The notes beneath the pieces were generated by a model. It was not told the origin of the DNA. It did no database searches and saw nothing but the letters and a program-made list of their open reading frames with translations. Shown here piece after piece: positions 10,630 to 19,818 of a DNA stretch of 64,000 nt. A program made the position numbers and the translations under genes. Positions within the stretch are counted from its first letter, which is position 1. The number at the start of each line of letters is the position of its first letter. The stretch comes from Hetaerina americana (lineage: Eukaryota > Arthropoda > Insecta > Odonata > Calopterygidae): NCBI GenBank assembly GCA_022747635.1, contig JAKTNV010000007.1, forward strand, positions 4,041,905 through 4,105,904. Direction: 5' to 3'.

Positions 10630-11295
10630 GTGCATTCAGACTAAATAATAAGTTCTTTTAAGAAATAAAAAGAACGGTGATGGGGTAAGACATTCCCCTT
10701 TCTTCGACCCGCCACCTCCATCGCCAAATAACGCCAATCCATTGCCATCTGCACTTAGAAACATATATATTACATCGCCTCTCCTGTAATTCATATATCT
10801 CGTGTATATCCCACCTTCTGCGTGGGTTAATGCAGCGCCAACATCTCTCCCCGCATTAACAAATACCTCTCCTCCACTCCACATCTCCCTCCTTCCTTAA
10901 TGACCCCTTCTGTACGCTGCTTACCACAGCCCATTCTTTTATCACCGCTTCCCTCTTTCGGTGATTGTAATCCTCCCTGGAACTGCAAGCAGTATGGCTG
11001 TGACATCACGTGATATGGCCCACACATGCTATTAACAGTTTAAAATTCCCAGGCTGAACATCGCCCACAAAAATCATCATATAACAAAAATCCCCTATTA
11101 CAACCCTTGCCCATTCGCCATTCATCGCTGACCTCCTCCCTGCCATAATCATCCCACATATACCCCCTCCCCTCTTTCCCCAAAATGGCATTCTGAAGAT
11201 AATGACCTAACCGTTGAAACGTCAAATATATACAAGATAATCCATCCATTGTGTTTAGTTAAGTTTTAATCGAAGTTAATATATATGTGTGCATG
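10630..11295. other. Unannotated, possibly terminal part of a Penelope-like element
   Basis: No protein domain is visible. The only clue is the CTGAAGA...GAAACGTC signature at 11193-11223 near its right end. The plus strand is pyrimidine-rich from 10830 to 11200. Confidence 0.25.
11193..11223 (+). other. Second hammerhead-like core, weak stems
   Basis: CTGAAGA (11193-11199) is followed by a base, a possible 4-bp stem AATG/CGTT enclosing a 7-nt loop, and GAAACGTC (11216-11223). The arrangement is the same as in the palindrome at 7474-7508, including the extra base after CTGAAGA. Stem I is short (TT/AA). The surrounding sequence (about 10630-11260) could be the end of a Penelope-like element, but no RT or GIY-YIG domain is present in the window. 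Confidence 0.3.
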
Positions 11296-11335
<40 letters not shown>

Positions 11336-11337
11336 CC
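11296..11337. repeat. Palindromic (AT)n microsatellite
   Basis: A run of AT repeats is bounded by GGAAGGG on the left and CCCTTCC on the right, so the whole tract is a perfect inverted repeat able to extrude as a cruciform. Confidence 0.85.
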
Positions 11338-11353
11338 GGACTGCAACCTTTTT

Positions 11354-11604
11354 TTGGTTATGTTATATATAGATTTTGCTATATTACCGTGAACCATAAA
11401 ACGGTACTTAACCCGATGTAATTTACCCGAAGTTCAAATTCACACATCTGGTTAGGGGGCCCAGTTCCTTTTCCTGTGTCGGTAATGGTTTCCCAAGACG
11501 ATCTGATGCCCGACAATAACTCAGCTTGGACGGAGCTGAATCGAGACCTTCCTCAGAAAACGGTCCCTCCGGTCAGGAGTTCATCGCTGTACTCCCTGGA
11601 CTAC
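11354..11604 (+). repeat. Left arm of 1.8-kb inverted-repeat structure
   Basis: This ~250-bp segment is repeated in inverted orientation at 12868-13132. Shared landmarks are TTGGTTATGTTATA, ATTTTGCTATATTACCGTGA, GGTAATGGTTTCCCAAGACG and TCATCGCTGTACTCCCTGGA. Part of it is related to the SINE-C copy at 3771-4015. The arms may be two SINE-C-related insertions in opposite orientation or true terminal inverted repeats of a foldback element. No target duplication was found outside. Confidence 0.8.
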
Positions 11605-11744
11605 CGCGACACACATATTTGTTAACAGTGAGAAGCTCTTTTTTAATGTTTTCAATTTTATTTGCGTATTCCATTACGCCGTCCATTGCCTCTCGTCCCC
11701 TTCGCTGTATATTATTCTATACTGATCAGTCAAGTAATTCCCGC

Positions 11745-12335
11745 TATCCTTCCACCTCACCACGCATAGACCTAAAAATATCTATTCTTCCCTTTTCCAT
11801 CTCTCGCTTAGCATTCTCCAGTTTTCCTATCCTCATCATTGTCCTAACATTCCACGTTCCTTTTCTAAATAATTTGGTCTTCTTCTCCTGCGTCTTCTGT
11901 CCTGCTGCTGCCGGTTTTCCCTTGCAAGGGTTTCGTGGGATGACGACCGCGGAAGCCTTGCCTCCCCCGCTGCCGGGCACGAAATACGGCCAATTGGGCC
12001 GAGCCCCGTAGTTGCCAGGATTCAAAATCTATCTAGTGACCATCATGTTAATCTTGGGAATGATAATTGAGGTGGTTTCCCGTTGCCTTCCACAATAGTG
12101 TTTTTAACGTGACACCATCAGTTACTGGCCGCCCCACTGGGGTCAGACGCCATTGCAGCCGCCTCACTGAGGAACAGACGCTGCGTGGAGTACCTTTCGT
12201 CTGGCTACTAACCTTCGACCTATCTGGCATGGGTGACCCTACCAGGAGTAATTTTTATTACTCCCGCCAGCACAGCTTTAGGGGTCATCGGAACGTACAA
12301 GCGCTTCCACCACGAGGTTGTAGTCCGGGGATGGA
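11745..12335 (-). pseudogene. LINE 5' end with start of endonuclease domain, reverse strand
   Basis: The minus-strand frame at 11744-12025 contains GTWNVRTMMRIGKLENAKRE, the recognisable start of an apurinic-type endonuclease domain of EN-RT LINEs. It follows a proline/glycine-rich leader (PNWPYFVPGSGGG). Upstream (12026-12335) is non-coding sequence that I take to be the LINE 5' leader, reaching an AT microsatellite. The frame ends soon after KGRIDIF, so only the 5' end of the element remains. It lies inside the inverted-repeat structure 11354-13132. Confidence 0.6.
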
Positions 12336-12338
12336 TAT

Positions 12339-12396
<58 letters not shown>
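12331..12396. repeat. (AT)n microsatellite
   Basis: Nearly pure alternating AT/TA repeat. It lies at the 3' end of the reversed SINE-D copy, as in the other SINE-D copies, so it probably grew from that element's tail. Confidence 0.9.
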
Positions 12397-12404
<8 letters not shown>

Positions 12405-12628
12405 TCAAACACGAAATCCCGCCAAACGGCGAATAAATACTCATATATACAGAAACAGATATAAGGAAAAGGGATAGGAACACATATAAAGGACGAACAC
12501 AATAAAGGTGGGGAAGGCGGAATCGAACGGATCACAAGAGTTAAAATATTTCCTTGACCGGGACTCGAACCTCGGATCTTTCCACTTGCCGGGCGGATGC
12601 TCTTAACCACTTGAGCTATCGAGGAAAC
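12397..12628 (-). repeat. SINE-D full-length-like copy with tRNA-like head, reverse strand
   Basis: On the minus strand the element starts with a convincing tRNA-like head (12550-12628). This has an A-box-like TAGCTCAAGTGG, a B-box GGTTCGAGTCC, and acceptor-like ends TCCTCGA/TCAAGGA with one mismatch. The body follows: CTTGTGATCCGTTCGATTCC, CTTTATTGTGTTCGTCC, CCGTTTGGCGGGATTTCGTG. It ends in an AT repeat. Further pieces lie at 15917-16366. The tRNA-like head is part of a SINE and not evidence for a functional tRNA. Confidence 0.75.
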
Positions 12629-12811
12629 GTAATTTACCCAGAGATCCGTGGGTCTAATATGTCGCCAAGCGCCCCGATTCTTTAGCCAAGAGATGGCGTC
12701 AGGGGGCTGTTTCACCCACCAAAGGAGAAATAGACAATACACAAGAGGAAAGGACAGTGGTTTAGACACAATATAACACAAATAGAAAAGAGTAGCAACA
12801 CATAAAAGAAC
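12629..12811. other. Unassigned sequence inside inverted-repeat structure
   Basis: No domain or known repeat. It may belong to the same composite element as its neighbours, since it lies between SINE-D and the hammerhead-like segment. Confidence 0.3.
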
Positions 12812-12831
12812 ACTCACACGGTAAATTGTTC

Positions 12832-12863
12832 GAGCTTTCGGCCCTCTCAGAGGCCTTCTTCAA
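12832..12863 (-). other. Third hammerhead-like core next to inverted-repeat arm
   Basis: Read on the minus strand: TTGAAGA, one extra base, a GGCC/GGCC stem, then GAAAGCTC. Outside it, ACTCAC (12812-12817) and GTGAGT (12864-12869) are complementary and could close a larger stem I. The order resembles the motifs at 7474 and 11193, but the first core base is T instead of C, which departs from the hammerhead consensus. I treat it as an element-terminus signature, not a proven ribozyme. Confidence 0.3.
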
Positions 12864-12867
12864 GTGA

Positions 12868-13132
12868 GTAGTCCAGGGAGTACAGCGATGAACTCCTGAC
12901 CGGAGGGACCGTTTTCTGAGGAAGGTCTCGATTCAGCTCCGTCCAAGCTGAGTTATTTTCGTGCATCAGATCGTCTTGGGAAACCATTACCGACACAGGA
13001 AAAGGAACTGGCCCCCCTAACCAGATGTGTGAATTTGAACTTCGGGTAAATTACAATGTTAATGATGTTTCGGGTTAAGTACCGTTTTATGGTTCACGGT
13101 AATATAGCAAAATCTATGTATAACATAACCAA
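12868..13132 (-). repeat. Right arm of 1.8-kb inverted-repeat structure
   Basis: It is the inverted counterpart of 11354-11604 with a few substitutions and a ~14-bp extra segment near 13060 (GTTAATGATGTTTC). The two arms bound 1.26 kb holding a LINE 5' fragment and a SINE-D copy. Confidence 0.8.
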
Positions 13133-13169
13133 GTCTAAAACGACCCAGTCCTACCTATCCCAAACCAAC

Positions 13170-14405
13170 CCAATCCAGATTTTTGGTGAAGCGATACGAT
13201 ACGATATTATGATGCGATATTTTTACGATATTTTATGCTTATTCCGCTATTCATGCCTGAGAAGAATCCGAAAAACTAAATATCTTTAAAATTGACGATA
13301 TGATACGATATTTTTCGATGCGCCATCGCAATACGATACTCATACGATATTTTGATATTTATCCTGTTATTATAGCTTGACACGAATTGTAAAAACCAAA
13401 TATCATTAAAAACAACGATACGATGCTATATTATACGATACGATACCTTTGCGATATTTTAATGGTTATTATGATATTACTGCTTGAATACAATTAAAAA
13501 AGTCGACAATATGATACCTAATTTTCCTAAAAGATATCACAATACGATACTCCTAAGATATTGAAATGTTTATTCTTCTATTCTTGGCTGATATGAATCC
13601 AAAAAACCAAATATCATTATAATCGACGATACGATGAGATAATATGATATGGTTACTGTACAATATTGACAGTCTGCTCTGAGACGAATTCAAAAAATAC
13701 AATTTTATTAAACTATAGAATTATATACGATATTTTACAGGCCGATATTTTAATGCTTATTCTGCTATTTTGGCTTTAGAAGATTTCAAAAAACCGAATA
13801 TCTTTAAAATCGACGATACGATACCATATTTTCCGATACGCCATAAAAATTAGATACTCCTACGAAATTTTAGTGGTTACCTGCTATTCTTGGCTGAGGC
13901 GAATGCAGAAAACCAAATGTCATTTAAATGGACGATACGATAGGGTATGTTATGTAACGATATTGTGCGATATTTTAATGGTTATTATGATATTCTTGTC
14001 TGAATAGAATGAAAAGAAGTCAACGATAAGATACGATATTTTTCGATAAGATTTCACAACTCCTACGATATTGTAATATTTATCCTTCTATTCTAATAAT
14101 ATTAATCCAAAAAACCAAATATTATTATAATCGATCATAATACGAATATGCTATTTTACAATACGATATTTTTCAAAATTTTAATGGCTATTCTACCATT
14201 CTGTCCTGAGACGAATTTAAAAAGAATAACATCATTAAATTTGACCATTATATACGCTATTTTACGATGCGATATTTTTCGATATTTTAATGGCTATTCT
14301 GTTATTTTGGCCTCAGAGGAATCCAAAAAACCAAATGTCATTCAAATGGACGATACGATACTTATACGTAATTTTAATGGTTATTATGATATTCCGCGCT
14401 GACCA
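13170..14405. repeat. Diverged satellite array with higher-order repeat
   Basis: About twelve tandem units of roughly 90-118 bp contain recurring pieces such as AAACCAAATATCATTA, CGACGATACGATA, CGATATTTTAATGGTTATT and TTGGCTGA.GCGAAT. Unit starts are near 13276, 13393, 13496, 13600, 13690, 13788, 13906, 14011, 14108, 14220 and 14323. Units five apart resemble each other more than neighbours do, giving a higher-order period of about 510 bp. The array is AT-rich and degenerate, with no coding potential. Confidence 0.85.
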
Positions 14406-15916
14406 AACCAAAGGAATTATTTTCAATGTTGAATAATGCTCTGAGCTGATTTGAAACAGGCTCTTAATGGGTTCCAAATACCGGGAGAGTTTGACTTTTT
14501 CCCGTTCGAGGAAACTAATTTGAATATTATAAAAATCTGTGCGGTCATAAGTGTACTTGGCGCGATTTGCATTCGACTGTTGTTAGAGATGAACGCCAGC
14601 CCAGGTCACAAAATTGAAATCCAAGAGATTCCATGCATTGCCCTGGAATGAGCATCCACGCAAATCAAAAATGCAATAAAGGAAGGGCAAAAGGCAGAAG
14701 GGAGTTTAGTGCTGACACGTTATTCACAGGGAAAGATGACGAACGAATGGAGAGTCCATTGAACTCCTCCAAAGATAAAAAGGGACCACGGAGGGAAGAA
14801 CCGACACAAGCCGAGAGCCCAAGACAAATTTAAAAAAATCCTACGAAACGGGAATGGTTTAAATCCATTTTTGAAGTCGTCGCCAAATTGGAATAAAGTC
14901 GTGGAAGGTTTTCTCCCTCGGGAATTCTTCAAAATATGCAAGCGGTGTATCAGATTTTTTTCAAAATTGGGCAACAGTGTTATTTAACCTGATAGCTTTT
15001 GTACAAATTCGGTGCCAGACTAATAAACATGATTTGTGGGAGCAGACGATTATAAAAATTTCATTGAACAAAATTAATAGATAATAAAATACCAATCAGA
15101 ATCGCTCCAGTTGCTATGAGTATTATGATATTAACGACGATGCTCTTGCGGAACGAATGAAACTCGACCGCTGGCTCAACCTGGAAGTATTGATAAGTGC
15201 ATGTCCTAGAGAACAAACAGTTATATATGTTGCAGCGTTGTTATCGAGTTCTTCAATACAATACCCGAGGAACACTGGCTCAAACGAGAGTATTACTTCT
15301 GAAAATACCTCCCGTAGCTCCCCGTTTAAGCGCCCGGGGGGCGGGGTGGGGCGCGGGTGGCGTCAAAGTGGAGCGAGGCGAACCGTTGGGAAGAGACCGC
15401 ATTGGAGGGGTGGTTGGGACGAAGGGGAAAGCGTGCGATGCACCGGGGGGGGGAGGGTGGTTGGATAGAGAGGAAGGCGGGGGTGCAGGGCACAATGGAC
15501 ATCCGAAATCGATAGGGGGTGGAGGAGGAAGGGGGGGACGAGAGAATCTTCACTCCTGCGTTGACGAGGGCTGGGATTCAGATAATTCTCATTCCTTTTT
15601 TAAGGCTGCCACTAACTCAATGCCCTGTTATTTGAGATGGGTGGGTTAACCTCGCCAGAAAGCAAACCGAAAATGAAATTTCCGATCAACTGTATGACGT
15701 GAGTCACCGTCATGTAAGACCCACATTCCCCTAAAAATTGAACCATAGACATATTGGATGGATTAATAGATGGATAGATAAACAGTCGTCTATATTTTCA
15801 GGCAAAATTGAGACTATGGAGTCTCCTCTACCTCAAAACTCCTCATCACAAATTAACAATATGAAACTAACAAATAAATTAGACATATTATGCATTAATA
15901 GCAGTCAATATATATC
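14406..15916. other. Unannotated DNA with a G-rich tract
   Basis: No gene recognised. From about 15330 to 15540 the plus strand is rich in G and GA (GGGGGGCGGGGTGGGGCGCG), which creates long but uninformative open frames. Confidence 0.35.
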
Positions 15917-15980
15917 TATTGTGTTCGTCCTTTATACGTGTTCCTATCCCTTTTCCTTATATATGTTTCTGTATATATGA

Positions 15981-15982
<2 letters not shown>
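15917..15982 (+). repeat. SINE-D 3' fragment
   Basis: It contains ATTGTGTTCGTCCTTTATAC and CCTATCCCTTTTCCTTATAT, matching the SINE-D body. It is followed by an AT repeat (15983-16038), and the next SINE-D piece then runs in the opposite direction. Confidence 0.8.
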
Positions 15983-16035
<53 letters not shown>

Positions 16036-16038
16036 TAT

Positions 16039-16300
16039 ATACTCATATATACAGAAACAGATATAAGGAAAAGGGATAGGAATACATATAATATAAAGGA
16101 CGAACACAATAAAGGTGGGGAAGGCGGAATCGAACGGATCACAAGAGTAAAAATATTTCCTTGTCCCGGTCAAGGAAATATTTTTAAAAATATTTTTACT
16201 CTTGTGATCCGTTCGATTCCGCCTTCCCCACCTTTATTGTGTTCGTCCTTTATATGTGTTCCTATCCCTTTTCCTTATATCTGTTTCTGTATATATGAGT
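16039..16300. repeat. SINE-D head-to-head palindrome
   Basis: A minus-strand SINE-D piece (16039-16163) and a plus-strand piece (16171-16300) are joined through a 7-nt spacer (TCCCGGT). The arms share GAAGGCGGAATCGAACGGAT and its complement, and differ only by small indels. The junction lies in the 3' end of the tRNA-like head (CCTTG...CAAGG), so the two copies are fused head to head. A comparable arrangement of another SINE family is found at 52157-52410. Confidence 0.85.
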
Positions 16301-16335
16301 ATTTATTCGCCGTTTGGCGGGATTTCGTGTTTGAA

Positions 16336-16366
<31 letters not shown>
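16301..16366 (+). repeat. SINE-D 3' end and AT tail
   Basis: Continues the plus-strand SINE-D copy of the palindrome with CGCCGTTTGGCGGGATTTCG and a terminal AT run (about 16338-16363), as in the copy at 12397-12628. Confidence 0.75.
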
Positions 16367-16367
<1 letters not shown>

Positions 16368-18959
16368 CTTGGGGCTGACATATAGCAACACAATATATTA
16401 GTTGCCCAGTTAATTAATAACAATAAGGCAATGTATACGGCATGCACACATACAATACGTGCAAATACTATAGGTACGCATACATACGCATACAAATACT
16501 GGTACCATTGAAGGCAAACAATACTCGTTAGACAATATTCCTGGTTATATATACAAATGTCAATTTCAAAGTGTGATGCTCGAGCGAAGGAAGAAGAAGG
16601 AGGGGGATCTCGAAGTCTGTTTGGAATTTCGCTGGTTGGTTTGCTGGGAAATAAGTGATTGATGGGGTTCGCGCCGGAAGGATGGGAGAGCTGGTGCATT
16701 AGTTATTAGGCTACATCTCTCCCGTCATTCCAGCGCGCAATTCATAAATCGCTAATTAGGCAGGGTCCTTGGGGGCGCGTCGAGCAGAATGTTACTTGGC
16801 AAAAGTAAGACTCGGATATTAGATTCATTATTTGATTACGGTTGCGTCGCATGTGATAAAAAGTTATCGAGACCACGTTTTGTATTTTTAGTTGACAAGT
16901 TAAATCTTCACCTCACACAATGTCCGACGGCGTGTGAGAGAGTAGCTCATTATTCACAAGCATCTAAAAAGAGGGCGAGTAACATTGCCTGAGCCGTCAG
17001 CTCCGTTTACCGGAGATTTTCGGTATTCATCGAGGGAAGTGCACTCGTCGGGATATTCTCCAGGACTGTCATCGCCCATAATCAAGACCTTCGAGCGGAA
17101 GCCAACTCGGTCATATTCAGGAAGTACTACCATTAACAGGACTAAGGATCTTGTACAGAAAGGTTATTTGTAGTGGACACGATGAAATTATTGCTTACCA
17201 AAAAGAGCTCAGGAAAAAAGAACTTTATTCGCCTTTAAATATGATTTCCTGACTTTTATTTTATGTTACATTGCTAATTTTTACACCCAGCATAGTAATA
17301 TTATAATTTTGCCTACTTTGTAAAATACTATAGGCGCTTCATTAAGATTTTTAAGCTACAATTTGAATTAAAATCAAACACACATGCTCTTATTTTAATT
17401 GAATTATTTATGTCATAAAATTTAAGAATATTATCAGATATCGACGCTGAACACAAATTATATCGGCACTGTTAACTTATCGCTGGCAACTTGAATCGAA
17501 GGACTTGAGGGAGGTACGGAAGCGCCAATGGCAGTTGGCATAGAATGAAAGACACCAACCCTAGGGTGGCACGAGCACTGGTACTAGGAGGAAGGGCTGC
17601 CGTAGAAAAAATCTAAGTCTATCAAGTAAATCTAATAAATATGTAAAAAAAGAGGAGTAGAGCTTTTGAAGGCACGAAAATATGTTTCCGTCGATGGACA
17701 GTCTGTTGGTAGGGCACGTCTGTTGGTATGTTTCCGTCTGTTGGTAGGGCACGGATGAACCGCTGGCCAATATGGGGGGAAGAAAATTCGAGATCCAAAT
17801 AACCGATGAAGGAGGAAAATGCCACCAAAATATAAGAAATAAAATTGATTAGGAGTGAAAAGTAAGGGAAGAATGGATGAGGGCCCTCTGAGGAGGAGCC
17901 CAGCACATTCTCGCCTGAGGGAATGTTGAAACATCTCGCTGACACACGGAAGAGTACTTATCTGAAGGAATAGCAAAAGAGCCAATTGATGGCGTTCGAG
18001 ATTACAAAGAAGTCATTCTTATCCGAACCGATGACAAAGCAAGCAGATGGGAGGAGCATTTGAAGAGTCTCCTGGTCGCACTCCTCGATGGAAAAGATGC
18101 GATTCACGACAGGAGAGAGTGCTGACTTGAACATATTATCGAGAAACTCTTGAGAAAATAGGCATCACGGCTCAGGAAAATGAATCAGAACTAATGTTTT
18201 CGGACGAAACATTCATCAGAGGGTGTGGCAGGGTTGATAATCCATGGAAGCACTAAGGAATGGAGAGTTGAGAAACGACGACCAATTTGAGTTTAGAAAA
18301 AACAGAAAAGAATAATTCGAGGAAGGAGAGTTTACTATTGATAAAGGAAAACTGCAACGTATTTTATACTGCTACTTATTGGCCGAAAAAGGATGAACTT
18401 GTTGTTGGCAGGAAAAAATTCCAATCATGTAGCTATCACACAAAATTATTGTAGATCAAAGTAAAAATTATTGCAATTCTTCAAAATCTCATCCTTGTGC
18501 CTTGAAACGCACACGGATGCAAGCGACTCTTCCGGTCGCATTACGACGCGGCTGGAACTTTAACGGAGCCATTCACTAACATACAAAAAAAAGACCTGGA
18601 TTACCCGATATCCGTCCCAGGGCTTTCGTCAGTTAAGGCACCGAACCGGTCGGCCGGGGCATCAAGGGATCATCAGCACCAAACGACTCGGCCGGACATC
18701 AAGGGATCAGGGTTCGAACCCCCGATAAGGAGATTGATTTAAAATAAAAAACCTGCAGGACTTTGAATCTTGAATGCTTAGTTGGAACTACACTCTCCCT
18801 CAGGAAAAGAGAAAATGTTTCCAAAGCAACTTTCGATTATTTTCGGGCGACATTATGGCCTAGAGAGACATAAGGAACCTAGGAGAATGCGAGCAACTAC
18901 ATGAGCGAGATACATACGTCCACTCTCATCTAGAGATTGTGACAAAATATTGGATGGGT
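16367..18959. other. Unannotated DNA
   Basis: No confident gene. A short imperfect tandem lies at about 17695-17755 (three GTCTGTTGGTA units). The segment 18590-18730 contains GGGTTCGAACCCCCGAT, which resembles a tRNA B-box region, but no complete tRNA fold or SINE body was found. Short open frames at 16789-17173 and 17561-17985 show no motif. Confidence 0.35.
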
Positions 18960-19560
18960 ACAAGGAATGGAAAGTTGTACGTAACATGGGAAAATGCGCA
19001 TTTTTGTAATTTCGGGCCAGAAGAAGTGGTGATTATGACATGAATAATGAAAAAGAGGGTGAAGTGTTAATTACACCAAGTTAAAAAATTTGGAGGTAGT
19101 GCCAACACTACGCCTTTCATGGGAAGCACATATCAGGACAATACGCGGATCCGCTTTAAAGAAACTCGGCTTCATGAAACGGGTGGTGGTTGGGGAATGT
19201 CATGAGAAATTTGAAGAGAGGTGTTATTTCGATGTATTAAGACCTCATTTGGAATATGCCGCAAGTGTTTGTGATCCTTGGGAGTAATCGTTGATAAAAT
19301 AATTAGATTAAGTCTTGAGAAAATCCGCCAGATTCGTGAACATTGTTACAATTAGAAGACGAGTGCGAGAGGCCTTTTAGGGGAATTGGATTGGCAATCG
19401 CTTGATATGCGAAGAGCATATCAAGCGGGACTGAGACTTTTAGAAGGGTCAGAAAAAAACGAATTCAACAATGACACTAATGGAATTATCATGGCCCCAC
19501 ACTACTTAGGTAGATCAGAAACCATAAAGATAAGATAAGGGAGACTCGAGTTAAGATTGT
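18960..19560 (+). pseudogene. CR1-like LINE RT C-terminal remnant
   Basis: The frame 19090-19287 reads LRLSWEAHIRTI, ALKKLGFMKR and VLRPHLEYAASVCDPWE. This is the characteristic post-RT region of CR1/Jockey-group LINEs (L.W..HI, LGF..R, LVRPQLEYA..VWDP). Upstream the pieces INNEKE and downstream RKSARFVN and DWQSLDM continue the family pattern in other frames. The element is truncated at both ends and carries stops. Similar remnants lie at 31440-32180 and 34080-34460. Confidence 0.75.
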
Positions 19561-19734
19561 TAGACATAAATATTAGTTCTATCTTGAGACAATCGAGAAT
19601 ATTGATAGTAAGAAATCAAAGTTACCATAGAAATGGCAAAGACATTTGAATTGCCAGCGAGGACAAGATTGCCGTAGACATCTAGTGAATTTATAATTGC
19701 CTTTGCTTGAGTATCCTAATTACTAGTATATGTG

Positions 19735-19818
19735 CGAGGGTGGTCATAAAAAAATCAGAAAATTTCAGAAATAAGTCTTGCGTCTTTGTTAGGACGGAAA
19801 ATATTCAGACCATCCTCG
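19735..19818. mobile_element. Short MITE, copy 1
   Basis: The ends CGAGGGTGGTC and GACCATCCTCG form an 11-bp inverted repeat with one mismatch around an 84-bp element. The interior AAATTTCAGAA...AAGTCTTG..TCTTTGTTA..CGGAAA is shared in opposite orientation with 61286-61373. The termini resemble those of the mariner at 62300-63052 (CGAGGGTCATC). Confidence 0.65.

Noticed and set aside
12550..12628. A tRNA-like sequence with A-box, B-box and acceptor complementarity.
   Set aside because: It is followed directly by the SINE-D body and AT tail, which recur at 15.9-16.4 kb, and the acceptor stem has a mismatch. It is a SINE head, not a tRNA gene.
12278..12817. A 179-codon minus-strand open frame.
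   Set aside because: It runs through an AT microsatellite (poly Ile-Tyr) and the SINE-D, so it is a composition artefact.
15919..16401. A 160-codon plus-strand open frame.
   Set aside because: It is made of SINE-D copies and AT repeats.
17990..18330. Possible LINE RT linker and DDQF-like remnant (DDKASRWEEHFKSLL, NDDQFEFRKNRK).
   Set aside because: The two words are suggestive, but frames are broken and no further RT motif lies in the expected order.
18590..18730. B-box-like GGGTTCGAACCCCCGAT and repeated GGCCGG-containing words.
   Set aside because: No A-box, no tRNA fold and no shared body with other SINEs in the window.
19391..19425. A 12-bp inverted repeat (CGCTTGATATGC).
   Set aside because: It sits within the CR1-like coding remnant, where it is most simply explained by coding sequence and chance.
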